Shown here one piece after another: positions 7,972-16,917 of a stretch of 32,606 nucleotides of DNA. Origin of the DNA: Ramicandelaber brevisporus (Eukaryota; Kickxellomycota; Ramicandelaberales; Ramicandelaberaceae); assembly GCA_025201865.1 (NCBI GenBank), contig MU602925.1:1-32606 (forward strand), written 5' to 3'. How positions within the stretch are numbered: the stretch's first letter is position 1; each line of letters opens with the position of its first letter. The notes beneath the pieces are model-generated. The model was not told where the DNA came from and made no database searches. It was given only the letters and a program-made list of their open reading frames with translations. A program made the translations under genes and the position numbers.

Positions 7972-9696
7972 ATGGTACCTTCTACTCGTTCTCGCGACAA
8001 TGGACAGTTGAAGCGCAGCCGCAACACAGCTGGTATAGCAGGCGATGGTGTCAGTCCAAAGTCTGTTAAACGCTCCAACACGTCAACTTCAGCTCCAGAT
8101 CGTGAACGTGATCAAGCCAACGACAACGACAGTAATAACAGCAACAACAACGACAACGACAATGATGACGACGACGATGGCACTGCCGACGGTATTGCTG
8201 CGGTTGCGATTGACGAAAAGGTTGAGAAGAAGACGGTGCATCCATTCTTTGCCATGCACAATCGTACCAACCAGACCAGCAGTGGCGCAGTATCAGTAGT
8301 ATCATCAGCATCACCAAAGTCACCAATGTCACCAACAAAGTCAGCTCGTGCTTCCTCGATTGTCGAATGGAAGAAGCTTGAGAACAACACATTGTTGCAT
8401 GGCATTTATCGCGGCATGGATGATCTGGCCATTCTACCAACGGATGGTCCATTCCGTCTCACGCGAGTCGCCACCAACAAAGAATCTGGCGATTCAAATG
8501 CACCGCAGTTTAGCATTAAGATTGCAGCATTCGACATGGATGGGACGTTGATCTGTCCAAACGGCAAGCATGTGCACGCCAAGAATGCCAGTGACTGGAA
8601 ATTCTACGCAGCATCAGTGCCGGATCGCCTCCGTCAGCTGTACATTGATGGGTACACTGTAGTGGTATTCTCAAATCAAGCGCACATTCTCCAAAAGGAA
8701 CGACACGGCAGATATACGACCTTTACTGGGCGAGTTGAAGGCTATGCTCCTAAAATTGGATGCCCACTGGTGGTGTTTGCAGCAGCCGGTGATGATGCAT
8801 TCAGAAAGCCGCGTATTGGAATGTGGAACTATCTGCTACACTTGGCCAGGCAGCAGTGTGGAAATGATGCAAGAGTAACAGTGGATTGGGACACGAGCTT
8901 TTATGTGGGCGATGCAGCTGGAAGATTAGCACGCAAGGTTAACAGGTTTGCAGTGCCAAAAGATCACTCAGAGGCTGATTGGAGATTTGCACAGAACGTT
9001 GGAATTCGGTTCTTGACACCGGAGGAATACTTTATGGACTTGAGCAGTGCAGAATCCGGCCTGGTGAATGTAGACCGTTCAAGTGCATTTGTCCCCCGCA
9101 GCCTTGTTAGCAGCACAGATGCTATTTCTCCATCGACTGACGGGCAGGAGCTGATTGTTATGGTGGGATTTCCAGCGAGCGGCAAATCGTCATTTGCCAA
9201 GCAGATATTTGTGTCGGCTGGGTATGTGTACATTAACCAGGATACGCTTCGATCTGCACACCGGTGCCTGTCCGAAACTAAGACGGCTCTTGCTGCTGGA
9301 CAGTCGGTGGTTGTCGACAATACAAATCGTGACGCCAAGACTCGTAAGCCGTACGTTGACGCAGCCAAACAGTATCCCGGCTGCCGAATCAAATGTGTGT
9401 TTGTTGACGTTGGATTGGAGCATGCGAGACACAATAATTATTTCAGATCATGCGGTGCTTCGAAATGGCTGCGATATGACTCGAAATGGACTGTCGAGGA
9501 GTATGAGCAGTTTGTGGCAAAAGGAGATGCCGTAGTAGGCAATCTGGTGCCAAAAGTTGCGTACAATACAATGGCAAGTCAATTGGAGGAGCCAGCAACA
9601 ACTGAAGGATTTAACGAAGTGGTTAGACTAGTCCCACCGCTGAAGTTTACAAACAAGCACGATGAGACGGTGTGGCGCATGTACTTTACAGATTAA
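7972..9696 (+). CDS. Polynucleotide kinase 3'-phosphatase (Pnk1/PNKP type)
   Basis: A 574-residue bifunctional DNA end-repair enzyme that removes 3'-phosphates and phosphorylates 5'-OH ends before ligation in single- and double-strand break repair. The HAD phosphatase carries D188-M-D190-G-T (nucleophile and acid/base), the SNQ motif, and GDAAGR with D314 at 313-318. The kinase has a Walker A GFPASGKS at 399-406, the YINQDTLRSAHRC segment, and VVVDNTNRDAKTR. It lacks the FHA domain of animal PNKP and so matches the fission-yeast Pnk1 layout. The N-terminal ~170 residues are disordered, with an Asn/Asp run near 45-68 and a KKTVHPFF segment (86-93) that resembles a degenerate PCNA-binding box. 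No intron is needed. AATAAA at 9822-9827 is a possible poly(A) signal. Confidence 0.95.
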   Translation: MVPSTRSRDNGQLKRSRNTAGIAGDGVSPKSVKRSNTSTSAPDRERDQANDNDSNNSNNNDNDNDDDDDGTADGIAAVAIDEKVEKKTVHPFFAMHNRTNQTSSGAVSVVSSASPKSPMSPTKSARASSIVEWKKLENNTLLHGIYRGMDDLAILPTDGPFRLTRVATNKESGDSNAPQFSIKIAAFDMDGTLICPNGKHVHAKNASDWKFYAASVPDRLRQLYIDGYTVVVFSNQAHILQKERHGRYTTFTGRVEGYAPKIGCPLVVFAAAGDDAFRKPRIGMWNYLLHLARQQCGNDARVTVDWDTSFYVGDAAGRLARKVNRFAVPKDHSEADWRFAQNVGIRFLTPEEYFMDLSSAESGLVNVDRSSAFVPRSLVSSTDAISPSTDGQELIVMVGFPASGKSSFAKQIFVSAGYVYINQDTLRSAHRCLSETKTALAAGQSVVVDNTNRDAKTRKPYVDAAKQYPGCRIKCVFVDVGLEHARHNNYFRSCGASKWLRYDSKWTVEEYEQFVAKGDAVVGNLVPKVAYNTMASQLEEPATTEGFNEVVRLVPPLKFTNKHDETVWRMYFTD

Positions 9697-9999
9697 AACT
9701 AACTATACATTCCGTGTAGTTGAATCCCTCCTCTTTATTAGCCAGCCTATCTAACAACTATAACTTAGAAGATTGAAGTGATTGTTAAACAAATGTAATC
9801 AGTAAGAAAAATGAAAATGAAAATAAAAGAGAAAGAAGAGAAAGAAAGAAGAGTACAATGGGGGACGAGAGAAACAAGTGAGGACGAATAAGCAAGCAAA
9901 CACACAAACAAACGAACAAACAAACAAAAAGTACGATGGATGACTCAACATTGACATTTACATCGCATTTTGTTCTTTTTCATTTAATTCATATCTAAT
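9697..9999. terminator. Shared 3' region of PNK and ATG8 (convergent)
   Basis: 303 bases between convergent stop codons. It holds an A/G-rich stretch (about 9808-9855) with AATAAA at 9822-9827 for the plus strand, and AAAC-type repeats (cacacaaacaaacgaacaaac) at about 9900-9928. No gene is visible. Confidence 0.45.
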
Positions 10000-10656
10000 C
10001 TAATAAACTTGTTCGCCAAATGTGTTCTCACCTGCATACTTGATGTACAGGAATCCATCTTCACTCTTGTGCTCTTCATACACTGCCGACATTAACGCCG
10101 CTGTAGGAGGCATCTTGTTGTTCACAAAGATGATCAATGCCGCTTCCGGTGACAATTTGATGCGCTTACGAATGACATAGCTGAACTGACCAACTGTGAG
10201 CTCTGCTGGTACAAGATACTTCTTCTTGTCAATTTCGGGAACATCTGACTTTTCGGCACGTTCGCAAATCACAGGGATTCTGTCGGGATACTTGGCACGA
10301 ATCTTGTCGGCCTCATTCTTGCGTCGCTCTGTATGTGGTGATAATAACAATAATAACAAAGTCGATCATGATAGCAAGGTATACAGCGCACGAAAGGAAA
10401 CAAAAAGAGAATGTCAGTATATTGTGTACATATAAGTGCAAGTGTGTCGCTCGTTTTGTTTGAGGGGAAAGGAGTGTTATAAATGGAAAACGTAGGTCAC
10501 CACCAAACTGTCTCCACTCAACTCTTCTGAGTCGCTGTGTTGATGAGGAAGGCTCAAACGAATGAAGGCTTACGTGGCCGACAGATGATGGCAACGTTTT
10601 CGTCGAAGAAGGAGGGTCTTACCTAGCGGAATTTGATCCGTGTGTTGTTCGGCCAT
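10000..10656 (-). CDS. ATG8: Atg8 autophagy ubiquitin-like protein (two exons)
   Basis: Exon 1 is 10656-10623 and exon 2 is 10328-10000. Splicing gives a 120-residue protein that aligns without gaps to Atg8/GABARAP. It is conjugated to phosphatidylethanolamine on autophagosome membranes and recruits cargo receptors. Landmarks are [74 protein letters not shown]. Gly116 is the conjugation residue, followed by a four-residue EQVY tail to be removed by Atg4. The start is supported by register: Pro10-Leu11-Glu12 falls where Atg8 has P-F-E. The first nine residues are unusual, lacking the Lys and aromatic residues common in helix 1 of yeast and animal homologues. Confidence 0.96.
10329..10622 (-). 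other. ATG8 intron (294 nt, phase 1)
   Basis: On the coding strand the donor is G|GTAAGA at 10622 and the acceptor is ACATACAG|AG ending at 10329. Joining gives GAG (Glu12) and keeps the Atg8 alignment in exact register. The acceptor is preceded by a T/A-rich tract. This is the only intron in the window that conserved protein sequence clearly requires. Confidence 0.9.
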
Positions 10657-11331
10657 AGTTCGTCGATACTGCTGCTACTACTGCTGCTGTTGCTGCTGGT
10701 TGCTGGTTACTGTCTGTCCCGTTTGTCGATGTTTGCTTACGAAACAAGTTTAAAAGATTGAGTTAGAAAATGCGATGAAGAATGAGAGAGAAAGCGTGCC
10801 AGCATATGGGTGATGGAAAAATTTCGGGGGCCGTATTATGTAACGATAATAGCACCCTCACATGTTACACCAGTCGCTTTAATATATAGATTATTGGAAT
10901 CATAGAATGTGTCTCTTCAAATTGTGGTCAAGCCAGGTTGTTTGTCATTAAGAGGGTGTTATTATCTTTACGGAAAAAGTATTTTCACCACCGCTTACTG
11001 CCCAGTTTGACACGAAGTGCTGGAAGATCCGACCACTGGAAATGATAGGACTAATGACGAGTTGCTTCAAATCTGATAATTGGAACGTCAAGATGTATTG
11101 CGGATATTAAGAAGTTAATGATGGAAGGGTAATAAGAGTTAGCATGGCAGGGCTTGTAATACGAGGTTGCCAGCAAGGGTCCAACCATACCAGAGACTTG
11201 CGATTTGAATTATTAGCAAAAAAAACGGAAATATATTAAAAGGAAAAAGGGATGAATAAACAAAGATAATGAAATAAATGATTTGCTGATTATAATGGAT
11301 GAAATTAAGAAGTTAGAAAGAGGAATATCTA
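10657..11331. promoter_or_regulatory. ATG8 upstream region with inverted repeat
   Basis: 675 bases between the ATG8 start and the end of the next minus-strand gene. The part next to ATG8 has a CAG/CTG-type run in its leader (about 10668-10702). An imperfect inverted repeat (10841-10859 and 10952-10970) flanks a segment with, on the coding strand, CCAAT and TATATATTAAAG (about 10876-10898), which could be ATG8 promoter elements. The rest is AT-rich and shows no ORF or RNA gene that I can recognise. Confidence 0.4.
10841..10970. repeat. Imperfect inverted repeat, about 19-bp arms
   Basis: The left arm taacgataatagcaccctc (10841-10859) is matched in reverse complement by gagggtgttattatcttta (10952-10970) with two mismatches and a ~92-base spacer. 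I find no target-site duplication or ORF, so a MITE remnant, paired transcription-factor sites and chance remain open. Confidence 0.6.
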
Positions 11332-14300
11332 CTACGATTGAGAGGTCAATAAAGTTGATTTTCTTCCAGATTTTATAGCTCTAGATCTGTAATCTTGTGG
11401 CTGTAATATAAACCTCAGAAACTCCACTCCACGAATCGTTGAAATATATGTTAAACGATCGCGAAGCATCTGATTGAACCGCTCTGACATCATTGTCGCA
11501 ATGGAGTAAACTGAAGGTAGTGGATCAACCGAATACACAGCTGGAACTTTAGTAGCCACGGTGCTCTGACTGGCCAGAATATCTTGAATAATTGGTGCCA
11601 GGATCATTTTGCGTCTGTAGCTGAACCACTTATCAACCTTGTCGACTTCAACACCAGTTATTTCAGCCAACTTCTCTCTCTGATCCTCAGTTGGATACGG
11701 AGTAGTGACATTTTTGAATAACCATTGCTTAAAGGTCGCGGCCATAACTGAATCCTGTGAAAAGTGAACACATAGATTCCTGACTGTTCTAGCAGTTGCC
11801 AGAGGAGCATCAGCTTTAACTGAATCATCTGATTGTGGTGCAGTAAATTCATCTGCATTCATGGATTTGTGAGCCACCACACTCACAGAGTGTTGGTTGA
11901 TAACTTTAGTCTTAGTTTTGTTTACAGATTGTTGTGACCCAATCAATGATGTGAGAGTAGATAATGAAGGCTGCTGAGCTGACTGCTGGTGCTTTTCCAA
12001 ATTGGCCAGAAGAGCTTTGTAAGTTGATGAAGAATCAACTGCAGAATAGCCAGATCCTATGCCTTGAAGAAAAAGACCATCACTAATATTAGAAGGTGGG
12101 TGTTGGTGTGGAGTGGCAGCACGAGTTACAGTGGATGTCATGCTGAGGCTGCTGTTACTGTTGTTGACAATAGTGAACTTGAACCTAGTTGTTGTGTCCA
12201 TGTAATTAATTGGTCTACGAATGGTGATGTGATTCTGTGGAATCGGCGGCAATTCAAAATAGGATTGGGGGATGTTGATTAATGGAGCTGTGCCAATAGC
12301 ATCTGCCTGTTTCAACGAAATGCTCACGCCTATAGCAAGATGGTCTAAGTATGGCCATAAGCCAGATCCAATGCCATAACTAATGACACACTCAGGTAGA
12401 AGATGAACAGGCACAAAACAACAATCAATGGCAGAGTTTGGCTGGTTATTTTTCATTAATGAAAAGCGATGATGAATATCAGCTGAACTAGTTGGCATAT
12501 TGAAGCATCGAGCTAAATGAACAGGATCATACAGTCCAACTTCAGCTAGCGGTTCCAATACAGATTCAATGTGGTGTTTATTCTCTCCTTTATAATCACC
12601 AAGAAGACTGCGATAGTGCTGCACATTTCTGTGTTGCTCTTCTGTTGTAGCTAGGATATTGAGCCTGTACCTATCGATCCAATGAGCTGCTGAGTTAATA
12701 TCTCCAATGCCGATATACAAAGAGTGTAACTGTACTTTTTTGAGGCAGTGCCTGATGCATTTTCCAAACACTCTGCGAGCGTTAATATGAGCAGACCAGC
12801 TAGACCAATAGTAGAACACGGCAACGTGAACTTTAATGCCACAAATCAACGTGAGCTCATACAATGCCAGTCTGCTGTGTATATCAGCTTTGATACTTGT
12901 TCGTACTGATTCTGATAGATTCTTGCCATAAACATCCACAAACTCATCTATTGCTATTGGTACTTGAACCACAGATTTGGTATTTGAATGTGAAACCGCA
13001 ATGCCAACTCTGCCATTTCTCAACACAGTCACACTATCACCACAAAGCAGCTTAATCTCTTCATACGCTTCAGACGAGAACTCTGTAAAACCAATGGCAT
13101 GACATTGGCTGAGTTGTTTGCTGATTTGTTCGGAAGCAGCCACACCATTTATATCCCTCAAGTTCAGACAAGCAACGTGCAACATGCCATCATCAATATT
13201 CGGTTCACAATTAGATAAAGTCTCCTGTTTTGCAATGTAACACACCATATTCTTATAACCAGGCAATAGCTTATAAGAGAAAGACTGCTGCTGCTGCTGC
13301 TGAGTGGAATGCGCGGTGGACGAATCAGATGCACTGCCATTGCCAAGGCGAGGATGAACGCGCTGAGAAGCGTATCTTTGAATGCGGCTAGCCAGCTCGC
13401 GATTGCTTGCTTGTAGTTGCTGGATGCTGTCTGATAGTGATGGTTTCTTGTCAACGATTGTTGAAGCAGTAGTCGAATCAAATGAAACAATACTGGATGA
13501 ACCAGATGGCTGAAGCTGTTGAATGTTACCACTAGATTGGATAGATTTAATAGCCACCCTTCTTCGCTTTACAGTGCCAGACTCAAGTACAATCTCGTTG
13601 GATATCCCACAGTCCACAGTAGCAAGTTCAGACAATGTATGATTTACTGTATCATCAACTAAATCATAAACACACCTTTTCGGAACCACTTGATATGATG
13701 ATACAGTAGTAGTGTTCGATGATGAAGTGAGACACTGCCGTTGAGATAGATGTAAATAAGAATCGTCATCACTGTCTTGGATTTCACCATCTTCTAAACG
13801 TGACGAATTATCCTCATGACATGCTCCGGGAACATTTGAAGTCAATCTATATTTGTTGATGTTAACACTGGTGCCATATCCAACTCTAACATATCTAATG
13901 TAACTGGTACGCTTACGTATATGACGGTTGAACAAACCATTACGGATTCGCGTATATCTGCCATCGACATTTATTCGTAGTAGTTGATCGCTTTCATATA
14001 AGGCTGTGGCAAAACAATTTAAATTTGGATCATAGAAAACCAGCGAATCTAAAGCATATTTGTACTGAATGCCGTAGACATCAGTAATGAACATGCTTTT
14101 GTTGATGTCCATACTTGCACGATTGTGATGGAAGACTCGGATGAAGAGGATTGAAGGAACTGTGTGAAACGTGTATTTAACGGCATTAACGTCGTAGCAT
14201 TTTGGACACATTAATTCGCCATTGAGAAGGCTTGCCAAATCACAGTCGTCTGTGTCGATGCCAATGTAATCAAAGTGAGTAACGTAACTATCTTCGCAAT

Positions 14301-14886
14301 TGCAAGCGGATGTCTTCCCGACCAATGGGCGGCATAGTTGATTGTAACTGTTACCCACTTTCGCAGTCGATGCACTATTTGTGAACAATTCAAGTAGCAT
14401 GTGGATAGCACCTTTACTCCGTTTATGTGATGGCATAGTGTTGATTAATGAGCTGATGTGGTGGAAACTAAGCGACATAATAGCAGTGGCAAGGTTTGAT
14501 GAATCGGACGACTGTGGTGAAAGCTGGTTAGCAAGTAACAAGAATTCTTCCAGCAAATTATGATGCAAAGGCTCAAGCAGCGACAAATCCATCTCGTTAA
14601 GTTTCTCCAAAACTCCATTGAGGCCATTCAGCCACACAGTGCCTCGAGCAAGAAACAACACAAATGCAATGACATCTTGTTTGCAGAAGGAATTAGAATG
14701 AACTGGGTGCGAGGATGGCATGTCGTAATATTGCGGCTGCCAACTGTGATGCTGACTTTGTTGATAAATGGACCATTGTGGCTGAAGCTTACTATCATAA
14801 GAATTCGGGTGATAGATATCGTGGTTTTGCAATGGTCGGTTGTGTGATTGGTCAATTGATCCACCCAGCTCAAGCTCGTAGATCAT
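11332..14886 (-). CDS. USP-like + EEP endonuclease + homeodomain protein
   Basis: An intronless 1184-codon frame from ATG 14886. Residues ~60-320 resemble a ubiquitin-specific-protease (C19) fold: a Cys box (SFCKQDVIAFVLFL, C68), a zinc knuckle C195-x-C197/C227-PK-C230, then TVPSILFIRVF and an FYDPNLNCFATAL strand pair where the usual His box would lie. The expected His seems to be Cys291. Residues ~560-858 hold every EEP (Mg-dependent endonuclease/exonuclease/phosphatase) motif: N565, E602, GD729-I-N731, S818-x2-D821 and D848-H849. Residues ~1045-1093 form a homeodomain (PYPTEDQREKLAEITG, then WFSYRRK). Linkers are Ser/Gln-rich, with polyQ near 529-534. EEP domains of this kind are best known from LINE and Helitron-type elements, so a domesticated mobile-element protein is plausible, but no reverse transcriptase or transposase is present. 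Substrate and role are unknown. Confidence 0.8.
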   Translation of the reverse strand: MIYELELGGSIDQSHNRPLQNHDIYHPNSYDSKLQPQWSIYQQSQHHSWQPQYYDMPSSHPVHSNSFCKQDVIAFVLFLARGTVWLNGLNGVLEKLNEMDLSLLEPLHHNLLEEFLLLANQLSPQSSDSSNLATAIMSLSFHHISSLINTMPSHKRSKGAIHMLLELFTNSASTAKVGNSYNQLCRPLVGKTSACNCEDSYVTHFDYIGIDTDDCDLASLLNGELMCPKCYDVNAVKYTFHTVPSILFIRVFHHNRASMDINKSMFITDVYGIQYKYALDSLVFYDPNLNCFATALYESDQLLRINVDGRYTRIRNGLFNRHIRKRTSYIRYVRVGYGTSVNINKYRLTSNVPGACHEDNSSRLEDGEIQDSDDDSYLHLSQRQCLTSSSNTTTVSSYQVVPKRCVYDLVDDTVNHTLSELATVDCGISNEIVLESGTVKRRRVAIKSIQSSGNIQQLQPSGSSSIVSFDSTTASTIVDKKPSLSDSIQQLQASNRELASRIQRYASQRVHPRLGNGSASDSSTAHSTQQQQQQSFSYKLLPGYKNMVCYIAKQETLSNCEPNIDDGMLHVACLNLRDINGVAASEQISKQLSQCHAIGFTEFSSEAYEEIKLLCGDSVTVLRNGRVGIAVSHSNTKSVVQVPIAIDEFVDVYGKNLSESVRTSIKADIHSRLALYELTLICGIKVHVAVFYYWSSWSAHINARRVFGKCIRHCLKKVQLHSLYIGIGDINSAAHWIDRYRLNILATTEEQHRNVQHYRSLLGDYKGENKHHIESVLEPLAEVGLYDPVHLARCFNMPTSSADIHHRFSLMKNNQPNSAIDCCFVPVHLLPECVISYGIGSGLWPYLDHLAIGVSISLKQADAIGTAPLINIPQSYFELPPIPQNHITIRRPINYMDTTTRFKFTIVNNSNSSLSMTSTVTRAATPHQHPPSNISDGLFLQGIGSGYSAVDSSSTYKALLANLEKHQQSAQQPSLSTLTSLIGSQQSVNKTKTKVINQHSVSVVAHKSMNADEFTAPQSDDSVKADAPLATARTVRNLCVHFSQDSVMAATFKQWLFKNVTTPYPTEDQREKLAEITGVEVDKVDKWFSYRRKMILAPIIQDILASQSTVATKVPAVYSVDPLPSVYSIATMMSERFNQMLRDRLTYISTIRGVEFLRFILQPQDYRSRAIKSGRKSTLLTSQS

Positions 14887-15627
14887 CTAGTGGCGTAGCT
14901 GCTGTCTGAAGTAATAAGCTTCTCGTAGTATTGGATAGCAGTCGGATATACTGACTGTCGTTGCTGAAGCTGAAGAAGGTGAACTCTATGTTGTCGTTAC
15001 AGCGATCTCTGTGTTTGTAATGTTTGCAAAATAGATCTGAAGGGGGAAATGCGCAAGTAGATCTAGTAGTTAGTTTTGTAGTTTTGGTGCTTTGACTGTT
15101 TATTCTTTGACTGTTGATATTTTATTTGGTCGTACATATTGTTTTTTTGCATTTCGTGTTTCGTGCTTCGTACATCGTATTTTTCATTATGTATTTGGGC
15201 AGATGTTGACGGAGCGAATCAATTTGGTTCGCGTCGTCTATATTTTATTTGGGTGGGTCCGCCCCATCGTTCACTTTCCTTCTTTTGTTCTCCTCTCTTC
15301 ACCACTTTTTGTTCCTTTGAAATATTATCGTTATTATAACCAGTGCGACACTGTCAGTTCTTAGTTCAAGCAGGTTGCCTGCGCATAGTATCGTTTAGTT
15401 CACTTCCTAGGTCGTCAACGGCCTAAGTTTACAACACAGATCCGTTTGGTTCCAGTGAAATTTTACAAATCGAAATTGGTTAAGTCTTGATTGTTGTCGC
15501 ACTATCGAACGCCGGCTTAGACTGCTCATTCATCCATCCAGCACCAGGCAGCATACGATTCATACTTGCAATAGCCGCTACTTTCCTCTACAATACCCTT
15601 CTGATGGTTTTGAGAGCTAGTTACTAA
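14887..15627. other. Intergenic region, upstream of the EEP/homeodomain gene
   Basis: 741 bases between two minus-strand genes, holding the promoter of the gene starting at 14886 and the 3' end of the RING gene. Around 15090-15260 there are T-rich stretches and short direct repeats of TTCGTG/CTTCGTA type (about 15153-15180). I see no ORF with a recognisable domain, tRNA or mobile element. Confidence 0.4.
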
Positions 15628-16917
15628 TTATGCAGCCTGCGGCGGGTATTGATAATGGCGAACACTGACACCCGGTTGTACTCTTGGTCGCTGTATGCTT
15701 ACGTATAAATCAGGATATCGAAGTCGGTTTCCAGGGCCGTATAGTAATCGATTCCGCCATCCGTTGTTAGATATCTCACTGCCATTTCCATCGCGAATGA
15801 ACACTGTCGTCCTGAAGAATAGTGCAGTTGTTTCATTACCCACATATGATGCAGATATGCTCAATGATCGATCGCGTTTGATGACATAGCCGAGTCTCTC
15901 CAAGCAGATTCCATCAACAATCTGGTTGAAAATCGCATGAACGCCCTGACTGATATTAACAGATACCGCAGCTGAGGCTTCGAGGGAAGCATTCGCAGCA
16001 GCGACAACCCCGTTGTACTCAGCCTGTTCCTCAGATGTACGAGTATCAGTCTTGCACAATGGACACAGTGCGCTGGCAGTTGTCAACCATGGATCAATGC
16101 AGGCTACGTGGAAGACATGACGGCAAGCCGGAAGAACGCGCACGCTATCGCCAACTGCCAACTCTTCAATACAGACGCTGCAGCACTCGTGCGAAGCTGA
16201 TGCATTTTGATCTGGACGAATCGTGACATCAGTTGTAACACGAGCAAGTGTTCGAGCACGAGCAAGAGTTGCAGCTGCTGGCTCGATGTCATCCTTATCA
16301 GCATCATCATATTCATCAACATCAATAGCAACATTGACAGCATCACTATCAATATCAATAGCAACAGATGAATGTGAAACAGCAAGTGATCGAGTGAGGA
16401 TATGATCCTTATTGTTCAGGTTCAACACGACAGTGTCAATGTCATCCATATTTGACTTGACTGGCTTTGACATTTCGGCACGAACACGCTCTCGTCGCTC
16501 AGCACGGCTCTGATGCCACTGCTCCAACGCCTGCTGCACCGCTACCGTAATTGCTTGCTTCTCATAATCTGTAAGCGGTTTAGAAGTGCTACGATTGCGA
16601 ATGAAAATGCACCACGCGAATGTAGGAACCATTACAGCACAAGCTACAGCAATGAGAATAATTGCATAGGCTGGGAGTCGACCCGATGTTGCTGGTTCTA
16701 TACTTCTAGATTGATAGGCTGGAAACGAGCTTGTTTGTATTGATGTTGAAGGTGAGGTATACCGTGTTGCAGATAGTGGATGCGTAGTAGACTGCACCAA
16801 TGCTGATGAAAGAGAAGAGGACAGTGGGATATGAGTTGGTGATAGAGTTTGCTGTGGAGCAGCGGCAGCTAGTTGTGACAAAATTGCAGTGAAAACAAAT
16901 AATAAGAGTGATATCAT
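15628..16917 (-). CDS. Signal-peptide, single-pass membrane RING-H2 ubiquitin ligase
   Basis: A 429-residue protein predicted to be an E3 ubiquitin ligase of endomembranes or plasma membrane. Start is the first ATG of the frame (16917), which opens directly with a signal peptide (1-20, [13 protein letters not shown]). A Ser/Thr/Pro-rich luminal stretch (21-80), a transmembrane helix at ~81-105 and a basic cytosolic side follow. The RING-H2 finger is complete: C246, C249, C265, H267, H270, C273, C285 and C288, with the DPWL element. This order matches the RNF13/GRAIL/Tul1-like class of type I membrane RING proteins, though the N-terminal side has no PA domain. After the RING come ~140 residues (from ~290) that look folded, with conserved-looking [16 protein letters not shown] and [11 protein letters not shown] strands I cannot assign. 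Confidence 0.88.
   Translation of the reverse strand: MISLLLFVFTAILSQLAAAAPQQTLSPTHIPLSSSLSSALVQSTTHPLSATRYTSPSTSIQTSSFPAYQSRSIEPATSGRLPAYAIILIAVACAVMVPTFAWCIFIRNRSTSKPLTDYEKQAITVAVQQALEQWHQSRAERRERVRAEMSKPVKSNMDDIDTVVLNLNNKDHILTRSLAVSHSSVAIDIDSDAVNVAIDVDEYDDADKDDIEPAAATLARARTLARVTTDVTIRPDQNASASHECCSVCIEELAVGDSVRVLPACRHVFHVACIDPWLTTASALCPLCKTDTRTSEEQAEYNGVVAAANASLEASAAVSVNISQGVHAIFNQIVDGICLERLGYVIKRDRSLSISASYVGNETTALFFRTTVFIRDGNGSEISNNGWRNRLLYGPGNRLRYPDLYVSIQRPRVQPGVSVRHYQYPPQAA

Noticed and set aside
10313-10594. Minus-strand 93-codon frame within the ATG8 intron
   Set aside because: It is intron sequence between well-supported Atg8 exons and shows no family features.
11332-14886. LINE retrotransposon ORF
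   Set aside because: EEP motifs are present, but there is no reverse transcriptase, poly(A) tail or target duplication, and a homeodomain follows the nuclease.
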